Part shown: in pieces, positions 33,440-41,407 of the stretch
Position numbering within the stretch: position 1 is the stretch's first letter
Layout of the letters: each line of letters opens with the position of its first letter
DNA from: Intestinimonas sp052065695
GTDB taxonomy: Bacteria > Bacillota > Clostridia > Oscillospirales > Oscillospiraceae
Direction of reading: 5' to 3'
Length of the DNA: 64,000 bases
NCBI RefSeq assembly: GCF_052065695.1
Contig: NZ_JBQHTM010000010.1
Coordinates: 1-64,000, forward strand
Notes under the pieces: model-generated
Databases searched by the model: none
What the model was told of the DNA's origin: nothing
The model's input: the letters and a program-made list of their open reading frames with translations, nothing else
Made by a program: the position numbers and the translations under genes

Positions 33440-33670
33440 TCAGCCCGATTCTAGACTCCAGTGTTTTCTAGCTTGTAGGGTAGTTATGATACGCTCTGGC
33501 TGGGCAATGATTGTATTCTCTCCGATCCCTGCCTTTACGATGTCCCGATCCATATTCAGCGCGGCTTTTTGACACATCTTATAGGTGCCAATGAATATAC
33601 TCCTCAACTTTGTTAAAATAAGGGCCTCGCTGATAAGCTGATCCTCTTTTGCGTGGCTTATGCTTTTTCA
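33440..33670 (-). pseudogene. Open-frame remnant without a start codon
   Basis: On the minus strand about 75 codons are open between stops, with protein-like composition (for example KEDQLISEALILTKLRSI and NMDRDIVKAGIGENTIIAQP). The first ATG gives only 45 residues and no ribosome binding site is present. I do not recognise the family. It is probably the remaining 3' part of a gene lost by deletion, perhaps from a mobile element given the AT-rich context. Confidence 0.35.
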
Positions 33671-33702
33671 AGAGAGAAGTAGATGTTACCTTTTGATATG
33701 AT

Positions 33703-33751
33703 AATACCCCCCTAATGTAGTACTTCTATTTTCCTACATTAGGGGGGTATT
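33703..33751. repeat. 18-bp perfect inverted repeat
   Basis: AATACCCCCCTAATGTAG and CTACATTAGGGGGGTATT around a 13-base loop. There is no T-run beyond the arm ends. The length and perfection exceed what a terminator needs; a small inverted-repeat element or a regulator site is possible. Confidence 0.8.
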
Positions 33752-33819
33752 GGATCTCTTGTCCGCGCTTACTGGTTCCGTTCACATGAGGAAGAGGGCG
33801 GTTTTCTCACCTCAGAGGC

Positions 33820-35031
33820 TCAGAGCCGCTGATTCAGCTCGTCCCGAATGGCCTCCAGGAACTGGCGGCTGTTGACCACGCTGGCGGGGATTTCCCCCTC
33901 CCACAGACCGGCCAGATCCTTGGTCATGGTGCCGCCCTCGATAACGGCGATGGAGGCGGCCTCCAGCTTGTCGGCGAATGTCATGAGAGCGCCGATGCCG
34001 TCCAGCTCGCCCCGCTTCCGGAGGGCGCCGGTCCAGGCGAAGAGGGTGGCGATGGGGTTGGTTGAGGTCTCCTCCCCCTTGAGGTATTTGTAGTAGTGCC
34101 GGGTGACGGTGCCGTGAGCGGCCTCGTACTCGTACTTCCCGTCGGGGGAGACCAGCACCGAGGTCATCATAGCCAGGGAGCCGAAGGCGGTGGAGACCAT
34201 GTCACTCATCACGTCACCGTCATAGTTCTTGCAGGCCCAGATGAAACCGCCCTCGCTACGGATAACCCGGGCCACCGCATCGTCGATGAGGGTATAGAAG
34301 TACTCGATGCCCGCCTTCTGAAAGGCCTTGGCGTACTCGGCGTCGAAGATCTCCTGAAAGATGTCCTTGAAGGTGTGGTCGTACTGCTTGGAGATGGTGT
34401 CCTTGGTGGCAAACCACAGATCCTGCTTGCTGCTCAGGGCATACTGGAAGCAGGAGCGGGCAAAAGAGGAGATGGAGGACACGGTGTTGAACTGGCCCTG
34501 AAGGACACCGGCGCCGGTGAAGTCATAGATGGTCTGGCGGACGGGCTCGCCCTCCGCGGGGGTGAAGACCAGCTCGGCCTTGCCGGGTCCGGGGACCTTG
34601 TACTCGGTGTTTTTATAGACGTCACCGAAGGCGTGACGGGCGATGGTGATGGGCTTTTTCCAGTTCTTCACCACCGGGGAGATCCCCTTGACCATGATGG
34701 GGGCCCGGAAGACGGTGCCGTCCAGGATGGCGCGGATGGTGCCGTTGGGGGACTTCCACATCTGAGAGAGCTTATATTCCTCCACCCGCTGGGCGTTGGG
34801 AGTAATGGTGGCGCACTTCACCGCCACGCCGTACTTCTTGGTGGCCTCGGCGGAGTCCACCGTCACCTGGTCCCGGGTCTCCTCCCGGTGGGGAAGCCCC
34901 AGGTCGTAATACTCCGTCTTCAGATCGATGTAGGGCTCCAGCAGGATCTCTTTGATGTCCTTCCAGAGGATGCGGGTCATCTCGTCCCCATCCATCTCCA
35001 CCAGGGGGGTGGTCATTTTGATCTTGTCCAT
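33820..35031 (-). CDS. icd: NADP-dependent isocitrate dehydrogenase (homodimeric eukaryotic-like type)
   Basis: A 403-residue oxidative decarboxylase that turns isocitrate into 2-oxoglutarate with NADP+. MTTPLVEMDGDEMTRILW opens the chain as in the subfamily shared with eukaryotic cytosolic IDH. KSPNGTIRAIL binds isocitrate, CKNYDGDVMSDMVSTAFGSL holds the metal aspartates, and AAHGTVTRHY contacts NADP. The ATG at 35031 follows AAGGAGG; an upstream ATG at 35085 lacks a site. Stand-alone gene. Confidence 0.95.
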   Translation of the reverse strand: MDKIKMTTPLVEMDGDEMTRILWKDIKEILLEPYIDLKTEYYDLGLPHREETRDQVTVDSAEATKKYGVAVKCATITPNAQRVEEYKLSQMWKSPNGTIRAILDGTVFRAPIMVKGISPVVKNWKKPITIARHAFGDVYKNTEYKVPGPGKAELVFTPAEGEPVRQTIYDFTGAGVLQGQFNTVSSISSFARSCFQYALSSKQDLWFATKDTISKQYDHTFKDIFQEIFDAEYAKAFQKAGIEYFYTLIDDAVARVIRSEGGFIWACKNYDGDVMSDMVSTAFGSLAMMTSVLVSPDGKYEYEAAHGTVTRHYYKYLKGEETSTNPIATLFAWTGALRKRGELDGIGALMTFADKLEAASIAVIEGGTMTKDLAGLWEGEIPASVVNSRQFLEAIRDELNQRL

Positions 35032-35125
35032 AGCGGGCCTCCTTGCGCAAACTTTATCCTGCTCAGTATATCCTTTTTTTATCAAAAAGGCAATCGCCAG
35101 ATGAAACTTCCCCGCTCCGCCTCTC

Positions 35126-35155
35126 TTGCAGGTATGAAGAAAATCGTGTTATAAT
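35126..35155 (+). promoter_or_regulatory. Promoter of the riboswitch-led gene
   Basis: TTGCAG (35126-35131), 18-base spacer, TATAAT (35150-35155). Transcription would begin near 35162, just before the structured leader. Confidence 0.75.
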
Positions 35156-35169
35156 ATTTTTCTGCAAAC

Positions 35170-35285
35170 GAGACAGCTGCGGTGCGGACGCGCAGAGCGC
35201 GGCACGCTTCACCAGGAGCCGGTGAGAGTCCGGCGCCGGGTGCTGTATGGGCCAAAACCCGAGCCAGCCATGGGCGTACTGTCTC
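35170..35285 (+). ncRNA. Putative cobalamin-riboswitch-like leader RNA
   Basis: The leader is closed by GAGACAG (35170-35176) and CTGTCTC (35279-35285). Inside, CCAGGAGCCGGTGAGAGTCC followed by GGCGCCGGGTGCTGTATGGG closely follows the B12-box region of cobalamin riboswitches, whose consensus resembles AGGGAAnCCGGTG, AAATCCGG and CCCGCCACTGT. CGAGCCAG later resembles the conserved GAGTCAG. At about 116 bases it is shorter than a full class I cobalamin element. The aligned motifs are seen; the ligand assignment is inference. Confidence 0.5.
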
Positions 35286-35357
35286 CCATCCACCCGGGAC
35301 GGACCGGCACTCAGAGGCCCGGCCCTGTCCCCCCCACGGAGAGAGGAGACGGAAAGC

Positions 35358-36335
35358 ATGGATAACATGCTGACAGAGGGGGAGCTGCGCCGGCGCCGGC
35401 GGGAGCTCCACGCCCTAGCGGGTCAGATCGAGACCGAACCCCGGGGCAGAGAAGCCATTCGCTACGGTCTGGACGGTCCCCAGGGGCGGCAGCTCTACGA
35501 GAGCTGCTCCGACCAGGAGCTGTTGGATCTGCTTCGGGAGCGGGCTGCGGCCCTGGGCCGCTCCCCCGCCCAGAACGAAGTCCACTGGAGCTGCCGCATC
35601 TATCTGCGGGCCCGGTTCAAAAACTGGCCCAACGCCCTCCGGGCCGCCGGGCTAAGCCGCTCCGCCGGCCGCTGCGGCAAGCGCCTGGAGCAAGTCCAGG
35701 CCGAGGAGCAGGAAAGCCAAAGGCTTTTGGCACAGGTGCGCGAGGCCCGAAAGACTTTGGGACGCATGCCCCACCCTTCCGACCTACCGGAGGTCCTCCG
35801 GGGCCTGCGGCACCAGTACAAGACCTGGGGCGAGGTGCTCGCCGCCGCCGGTGTTCTGGACACCGCTCCCCTCCCCCCGCTCGGCCCCCTGGAGGCGGAG
35901 TACAAGCCTCTGTTGGAGGCCGTCCACCGCCGGGCGGAAGAGCTCAACCGGGCACCCCTCCGCCGGGAGGTGGACCCCAAGACTGTGGAAACCCTGGTCC
36001 GGCGATGCGGCTCCTGGCGGCGGGTGCTGGAGCAGCTGGACCTGGAGCCGGTCCGGCGCATCGCCCCCTTCTCCAACACCCGTCTGGGGGACCGCAGCGG
36101 CAAGCCGCCCGCCCGGCATCGGGGGAGTCTCCATGACTGCTACTACCGCCTGCTTCGGGTGGACGAGACCACCGCCCAGGATCTGGAGACAGTAGCTGAG
36201 ACCGCCCGGCGGCTGGGCCGCCCGCCGGAGCGCCGGGAGATCCCCCTCCCCGTCCGCCGGCGGCTTCAGGATGCCTGCGGCTCCTGGTCCAATGCCCTCT
36301 ATCAGCTGGGTCTGGAGCCCCACCGCCCCGGCTGA
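35358..36335 (+). CDS. Protein of four homing-endonuclease-associated repeats
   Basis: A 325-residue Arg-rich protein with no nuclease motif. It contains four degenerate copies of a 45-60-residue unit: LGRSPAQNEV with FKNWPNALRAAGL, LGRMPHPSDL with YKTWGEVLAAAGV, LNRAPLRREV with CGSWRRVLEQLDL, and LGRPPERREI with CGSWSNALYQLGL. This is the pattern of the homing-endonuclease-associated repeat, a small DNA-binding fold usually found beside HNH or LAGLIDADG domains. A free-standing string of such repeats suggests a sequence-specific DNA-binding protein. ATG 35358 follows GGAGACGGAA. It sits behind a putative riboswitch. Confidence 0.6.
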   Translation: MDNMLTEGELRRRRRELHALAGQIETEPRGREAIRYGLDGPQGRQLYESCSDQELLDLLRERAAALGRSPAQNEVHWSCRIYLRARFKNWPNALRAAGLSRSAGRCGKRLEQVQAEEQESQRLLAQVREARKTLGRMPHPSDLPEVLRGLRHQYKTWGEVLAAAGVLDTAPLPPLGPLEAEYKPLLEAVHRRAEELNRAPLRREVDPKTVETLVRRCGSWRRVLEQLDLEPVRRIAPFSNTRLGDRSGKPPARHRGSLHDCYYRLLRVDETTAQDLETVAETARRLGRPPERREIPLPVRRRLQDACGSWSNALYQLGLEPHRPG

Positions 36336-36389
36336 CCCATTCCCTTCCGCCCCGCCGTCCACAGGACGGCCTATTTGTGAGGTGTCTTT

Positions 36390-37253
36390 TTGGATAAGCC
36401 CCTTGTGAGCATCATCGTCCCCGTCTACAACTCTGAGGTCTATCTGGGTACCTGTCTGGAGAGCCTCCGAGGCCAGACCTGGCCCAACCTGGAGATCATT
36501 CTGGTCAATGACGGCAGCACCGACGGCTCCGGCCGGCTGTGCGTCGCCGCCGCCCGGGTGGACCACCGCATCCGTTTTCTGGACCGGCCCAACGGCGGGG
36601 TCTCCGCCGCCCGGAACTCCGCCCTGGCGGTGGCCAGGGGAGATTACCTCCAGTTCTCCGACAGCGACGACCGCCTGACCCCTGACGCCACCGAGACCCT
36701 GGTCCGTGCCGCCCAGAGCACCGGCGCCGACCTGGTCATCTCCCATTTCTTCCGGGTGGACGGGGAAAAGCAGGCCCAGCGGGGCCACATCAAAGGGGAG
36801 CGGCTCCTCACCCGGCAGGAATTTGCCCAGGAGATGGTGAAGGCCCCGGCCAACTACTACTATGGCGCCCTGTGGAACAAGCTCTACCGCCGGTCTATCG
36901 TGGAAAAGCAGGGTCTGCGCTTTGCGGAGGATGTAAACTGGAGCGAGGACTTTCTCTTCAATCTGGAATATATCCGCCACGTCCGTCTGGTGGCAGCGGT
37001 GCCCAAGCCCCTTTACTACTACCACAAGCGGCCGGGCAGCCTCATCACCAGCCAGGCCACCCTCCGGCGGGTCATTCGGATGAAACGGGACACCTTTGAC
37101 TACTACAAGAACCTCTATCAGGACTTGGACCTCTACGACGAGCAGAAGGCCAGGGTCTACCGCTACCTCATCTCCACCGCCACCGACGGCAGCACACTCA
37201 CCCTGCCCGTTCTGGGCGAAAAGAGCCGCCGGGTCCGCGAAAGCACCGACTGA
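36390..37253 (+). CDS. Family 2 glycosyltransferase
   Basis: A 287-residue GT-A enzyme. SIIVPVYNSEVYLGTCLESL, LVNDGSTDGSG and NGGVSAARNSAL are the nucleotide-sugar-binding blocks; FSDSDDRLTPD carries the metal-binding D-x-D. ALWNKLYRRSIV and SEDFLFN are in the acceptor half. No membrane helix. TTG start with GAGGTG six bases upstream. Sugar donor and acceptor unknown; no other cell-surface genes are next to it. Confidence 0.9.
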   Translation: MDKPLVSIIVPVYNSEVYLGTCLESLRGQTWPNLEIILVNDGSTDGSGRLCVAAARVDHRIRFLDRPNGGVSAARNSALAVARGDYLQFSDSDDRLTPDATETLVRAAQSTGADLVISHFFRVDGEKQAQRGHIKGERLLTRQEFAQEMVKAPANYYYGALWNKLYRRSIVEKQGLRFAEDVNWSEDFLFNLEYIRHVRLVAAVPKPLYYYHKRPGSLITSQATLRRVIRMKRDTFDYYKNLYQDLDLYDEQKARVYRYLISTATDGSTLTLPVLGEKSRRVRESTD

Positions 37254-37255
37254 AC

Positions 37256-37301
37256 AAAAGAGCCCCCGTCCTTTCCAACCGGAAAGGACGGGGGCTCTTT
37301 C
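37256..37301. terminator. Bidirectional terminator
   Basis: Stem AGCCCCCGTCCTTTCC / GGAAAGGACGGGGGCT with flanking AAAAGAG and CTCTTTC, between the convergent glycosyltransferase and trxB genes. Confidence 0.92.
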
Positions 37302-37310
37302 ACATATTCG

Positions 37311-38213
37311 TTACACCGCGCCCAGATACTGGCCGGCCTTGCTGGCGGCCATGGCGCCGTCGGAGGCGGCGGTAACCAGCTGCCGCAGCTCCTTGGAGCG
37401 GCTGTCTCCGGCCACAAAGACGCCGGGCACATTGGTGGCGCAGTCCTCGCCGGCCTGGATATAGCCATACTCGTTGAGCTTCAGAGGGGGAGAGAACTTC
37501 TGATTGTCGGGGATGAGCCCCACCGCCGCAAAGACGGCGGAGACATGGAGGATGCGCTGGTGCTCCGGCCCCATGAGCCGGATGGCCTCCACCTGTTTGT
37601 CCCCCTGGATCTCCAGCACCTTGTGGTCGGTAAGGAGCTTTACGTTCTCCTTGGTCTTCAGGTTGTCCACCAGGTACTTTTGGGCGGTGAGCTTGTCCCG
37701 GCGGTGGATGAGCCACACCGTGGGGCAGATGGAGGCCAGATAGATGGCATCCTCCACGGCGGTGTTGCCGCCGCCCACCACAGCCACCTCCTTGCCCTTA
37801 AAGAAACTGCCGTCGCAGGTGGCGCAGTAGCTCACGCCCTTGCCGCCCAGCTTTTCCTCTCCCGGGACGCCCAGCTTCCGGCGCTGGACGCCGTTGGCCA
37901 GGATGAGGGTGCGGCCCTCATAGGTCTCCTCGCCGGCGTGGACCACCTTCACGTCCCCTTTGTCCTCAAAGCCGGTGACGGCGGAGAACTGGAACTGGGT
38001 GCCCAAGTCGGCACACTGCTGATAGAGGCCCATGGCGAAATCAGGGCCGGAGATGGACAGGGTGCCCGGCCAGTTTTCCACATGGGGTGTGGTCACGGCC
38101 TGGCCGCCGGGGACGCCCCCTTCCAGCACCAGCACGCTGTGGCCCGCCCGGCGGGCGTACAGGGCGGCGGTCAGGCCGGCGGGACCGGCCCCTACAATGA
38201 CGATGTCATACAT
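37311..38213 (-). CDS. trxB: Thioredoxin reductase
   Basis: A 300-residue low-molecular-weight flavoprotein disulfide reductase. IVGAGPAGLTAALYARRAG binds FAD, SYCATCDGSFF holds the redox-active Cys pair, VVGGGNTAVEDAIYLA binds NADPH, and VPGVFVAGDSRSKELRQ is the second FAD segment. AAAGGAGG precedes the ATG. No thioredoxin gene is adjacent. Some clostridial TrxB proteins use ferredoxin; the intact GGGNTA motif suggests NADPH here. Confidence 0.93.
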   Translation of the reverse strand: MYDIVIVGAGPAGLTAALYARRAGHSVLVLEGGVPGGQAVTTPHVENWPGTLSISGPDFAMGLYQQCADLGTQFQFSAVTGFEDKGDVKVVHAGEETYEGRTLILANGVQRRKLGVPGEEKLGGKGVSYCATCDGSFFKGKEVAVVGGGNTAVEDAIYLASICPTVWLIHRRDKLTAQKYLVDNLKTKENVKLLTDHKVLEIQGDKQVEAIRLMGPEHQRILHVSAVFAAVGLIPDNQKFSPPLKLNEYGYIQAGEDCATNVPGVFVAGDSRSKELRQLVTAASDGAMAASKAGQYLGAV

Positions 38214-38349
38214 CGGAACTACCTCCTTTGGGTAAAGTTTTGCCTGCTGCCCCCATTCTAACCCAAATCAGGGCCGGAGGCAATCTCCTTTTCCACAAAG
38301 GGTGGAAAAAGCCCGCCCGGCGCTGACCGCGCCGGGCGGGCTCTCCTTG

Positions 38350-40473
38350 TTACGGCTGCTCTGTCTGAGGTTTCTCAAGTGCCTCCGGCTCCCGGTACTC
38401 CGGGAAGGTGACCACCGCCTTGAAGAGGTCTCCGTCGATGTCCAGGCGGAAGGCGCCCCCCTGGAGCTCGGTGAGGCTCCGAGCGATGGAGAGGCCCAGG
38501 CCGGAGCCCTCGGTGGTCCGGGACACGTCCCCCCGGACAAACCGCTCCATGAGCTGCTCCGCCGGGATGTTCAGGGGGTCCCGGGAGATGTTCTTCACCG
38601 ACAGCACCACGCTGCCCTCCCAGCTCCGCACGTCCAGGTAGACCCGGGTCCCGGGCAGGGCGTATTTGACGCAGTTGCCCAGCAGGTTGTCGATGATCCG
38701 CCAAAGGTGGCGACCATCGGCCTCCACATAGAGTTCATGGTCGGTTGTGGTGAGCACTGGGGTCAGACCGCTCTTTTCAAACTTCTCCTGGTACTCCCCC
38801 AGGGCCTGGTCCAACAGCTGGGTAAAGCCCATCTTTTCCCGCACCACGGTCAGGCTCCCCGTAGAGGCTTTGGATGCCTCCACCAGATCCTCAGTGAGCT
38901 TTTTGAGCCGCTGGCTCTTCCGGTCCAGCACGGCGATATACTCCCGGGCCTTGGGGTCCTGGATGTCCACCTTCTTCAGCAGATCCACATAGTTGATGAT
39001 AGAGGTGAGAGGGGTCTTGAGGTCGTGGGAGACGTTGGTAATGAGCTCGGCCTTGAACCGCTCACTCTTGAGCCGCTCCTCCACGGCGCTGCCGATGGCA
39101 GCGCCCAGGTCGTTGAGCTGCCCAGCGTGCTCCCGGAGGTCCCGATACATCCCATCCGTATCGATCTTGTAGTCGGGTTCACCGCCCACGATGCGCTCGG
39201 TCCCCTCCCGGATGGCCCGCCACTGCCGTACCCAGCGGCACAGCCGCCAGAGAACATAGCCCTGATAGATCGGCACAAGCACTACCGTGGGGGTGGTGAT
39301 GGCGGTACCCAGCAGGTACAAAAGGAAGGTTTTCACCGGACGTTTCGTTACGCTCCAGTTGGCGGCGGCCTCTCCGATCACCCGGCCCAGCCAGCGGCAC
39401 AGCCGCCAGATCAGCGTGTTCCGGAACATATGTCCCGCCTTCCACCGCACCGCCAGGGTCTGGGTCACAGACAGGAAGAGCACGCTGCCCGTCAGAGTGA
39501 AGATGCCCAGACCCACAAAGGGGGTCAGACGGGGCGCCGCCTGGTTGATGGAATAGGTGATGGAGTCTCCACCGCTCAAAAGGAGACTCAGCAGGAGCCC
39601 CACCAGCAGCAGGTAGAGGTCCAGGGGGATGCGGTCCTGAAAGCTCAGATGGATTCTCTCCTCTCCTCTTCGATAGCCGGCGGAGCGGCACAGCGCCCAC
39701 AGACACCACAGGGCACACAGCAGGGTTACCACCGCCGTCCCGGAGATGGCGGGCAGATAAGTCTGAAAGATCTGGTAGTTGGCAAAGTCGGACCTGAAAT
39801 AGTCATCCGCCGCCAGGGGCCATTGCACACCGCTCTGGATGGTGAAGGGCACCGTTTCCACCCGGCTGTCCATGGCCTGGCGGTAGCCGCCGCTCCAGCC
39901 CTGGCCCTCGCCGTCGCCCCGGTAGCCATACCCGTTATACTGTCCCACGAAGTCGGCGGGATCGCTGAATACATAGGTCCCATCCGCCAGGTAGATCATG
40001 AGGCCGCTCCGGTCACTGCTCTCGTCGTAGACGGTGTAATCCGACTCGTGGAGCTCCTCTCCCCGGGTCAGGGTCTGCTCCCACAGGGCCACGGCAGACA
40101 CGCTGTCCATGGAGGTCCCCTCCGGAAGGTTGGTGTAGAGAGGGGTGCCGTCCTGGGCGTGGATCTCCACCCGATAGTTGGTGTTCTCCGGCGCGAGCAT
40201 GCTCTTTAGGTTCTCCAGCCGCTTCCGGTCGGTGTAGCTCAGCTTCCCGTCCCATTTCTCTTGCAGGAGCAGGCCGACGATCTCCCCGGCATAATAATCA
40301 TAGAACTGCACCACCCGTGAGATGCTGTAGCTGTCGGTATAGCTACCGCTCACCCACAGGTTGTCCCATTGGCTCAAGGTGATGAGCCCCGTCCAGAAGG
40401 CCACGGCGCACAAGATCACCCCGGCCAGAAAGAGCCCCGCCCTGCCGCCGGGACTGGTAAAGGCCCGCTTCAT
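38350..40473 (-). CDS. Sensor histidine kinase
   Basis: A 707-residue membrane kinase. One helix at about residues 12-32 is followed by an extracellular sensor to about residue 225, then several further helices (about 230-450). The cytoplasmic part has a HAMP-like linker and the phosphoacceptor box NVSHDLKTPLTSIINYVDLL. ATP-binding boxes are IDNLLGNCVKYA (N box) and SRTTEGSGLGLSIARSL (G boxes). The multi-helix middle region is unusual for a simple VanS-like kinase. ATG 40473 follows GGGAGG. Transcribed together with the response regulator 25 bases upstream. Confidence 0.92.
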   Translation of the reverse strand: MKRAFTSPGGRAGLFLAGVILCAVAFWTGLITLSQWDNLWVSGSYTDSYSISRVVQFYDYYAGEIVGLLLQEKWDGKLSYTDRKRLENLKSMLAPENTNYRVEIHAQDGTPLYTNLPEGTSMDSVSAVALWEQTLTRGEELHESDYTVYDESSDRSGLMIYLADGTYVFSDPADFVGQYNGYGYRGDGEGQGWSGGYRQAMDSRVETVPFTIQSGVQWPLAADDYFRSDFANYQIFQTYLPAISGTAVVTLLCALWCLWALCRSAGYRRGEERIHLSFQDRIPLDLYLLLVGLLLSLLLSGGDSITYSINQAAPRLTPFVGLGIFTLTGSVLFLSVTQTLAVRWKAGHMFRNTLIWRLCRWLGRVIGEAAANWSVTKRPVKTFLLYLLGTAITTPTVVLVPIYQGYVLWRLCRWVRQWRAIREGTERIVGGEPDYKIDTDGMYRDLREHAGQLNDLGAAIGSAVEERLKSERFKAELITNVSHDLKTPLTSIINYVDLLKKVDIQDPKAREYIAVLDRKSQRLKKLTEDLVEASKASTGSLTVVREKMGFTQLLDQALGEYQEKFEKSGLTPVLTTTDHELYVEADGRHLWRIIDNLLGNCVKYALPGTRVYLDVRSWEGSVVLSVKNISRDPLNIPAEQLMERFVRGDVSRTTEGSGLGLSIARSLTELQGGAFRLDIDGDLFKAVVTFPEYREPEALEKPQTEQP

Positions 40474-40498
40474 CACTTTCCTCCCTTTGGAAGAAGGC

Positions 40499-41206
40499 TC
40501 ACGCCTTCTCCATCTTATAGCCCAGACCCCACACCACCTTGATGTACCGAGGGTTGGCCGGGTCGATCTCCAGCTTCTCCCGCAGGTGCCGGATGTGGAC
40601 GGCCACCGTATTCTCTGAACCAAGAGAGGGGTCGTTCCACACCCGCTCGTAGATCTGACTGGTGGAGAACACCCGTCCCGGGTGCCGCATGAGCAGTAAG
40701 AGTATATTGTACTCGATGGGGGTAAGGCTGACCCCTTCCCCGTCCACTGTCACCGACTTGGCGCCATCGTCCATGGCAATGCCGCCGTTACGGAGGATTT
40801 GGGGCGCGTCCTCCGCCTTCTGCTGACCGCCCAGGGTGGTATACCGCCGGAGCTGGCTCTTCACCCGGGCAAGCACCTCGATGGGGTTGAAGGGCTTGGT
40901 CACATAGTCGTCCGCCCCGATGTTCAGGCCCAGGATCTTGTCGGCGTCCTCGCTCTTGGCGGTGAGGAAGATGATGGGGATGTTCTCCGTCTCCCGCAGC
41001 TTGGCGGTGGCCCGGATGCCGTCCATTCCAGGCATCATGATATCCATGAGAATGAGGTGGATCTCGTGCTCCTTCACCGCATTCAGGGCCTCGATCCCGT
41101 TGTAGGCGTGGTAGGTCTGGTAGCCGTCGCTGGTGAGATAGATGTCCAGGGCCGAGACGATGTCCCGGTCGTCGTCACAGATCAGAATGTTATACAAAGG
41201 GCTCAC
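40499..41206 (-). CDS. OmpR/PhoB-family response regulator
   Basis: A 235-residue two-domain regulator. The receiver has acidic DDD near residue 11, phosphoacceptor Asp in LILMDIMMPGMDG, Thr in FLTAKSED and Lys in DDYVTKPFNP. The C-terminal winged helix (SLTPIEYNILLLLMRHPGRV and NTVAVHIRHLREKLE) binds DNA. The start is GTG 41206, but GGAGGA nearly touches it, so TTG 41197 may be the real start. Partner of the adjacent kinase. Confidence 0.93.
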   Translation of the reverse strand: MSPLYNILICDDDRDIVSALDIYLTSDGYQTYHAYNGIEALNAVKEHEIHLILMDIMMPGMDGIRATAKLRETENIPIIFLTAKSEDADKILGLNIGADDYVTKPFNPIEVLARVKSQLRRYTTLGGQQKAEDAPQILRNGGIAMDDGAKSVTVDGEGVSLTPIEYNILLLLMRHPGRVFSTSQIYERVWNDPSLGSENTVAVHIRHLREKLEIDPANPRYIKVVWGLGYKMEKA

Positions 41207-41349
41207 TCCTCCGCTTTCATGGTCAGGATAACACTGCTTTTTTAAGGTCCGGCGGGCAAGTTCCTTAAGAAGTCATTAAAATTCCCCGCGGCTTCTGTGA
41301 GCAGTATACCATGTCCCGCAGCCGCTGGCAACGGCATCTGACGACAGGA

Positions 41350-41386
41350 AAAGCCCCCGCGCCGCTGAGCGGCGCGGGGGCTTTTT
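41350..41386. terminator. Strong terminator
   Basis: Stem GCCCCCGCGCCGC / GCGGCGCGGGGGC with three-base loop and TTTTT on the plus side, AAAA on the other. It separates the lctP stop from the two-component operon. Confidence 0.9.
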
Positions 41387-41407
41387 CACTGATAGGATAG
41401 ACTGGGA

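Larger units (their letters stand above)
33192..33819. other. 628-base gap with hairpins and a decayed open frame
   Basis: This AT-richer gap between the flavodoxin-fold gene and icd has no intact gene. It holds a 17-bp hairpin (33393-33429), a start-less open frame on the minus strand (33440-33670) and an 18-bp perfect inverted repeat (33703-33751). The composition contrast points to a relic of inserted DNA. Confidence 0.6.
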
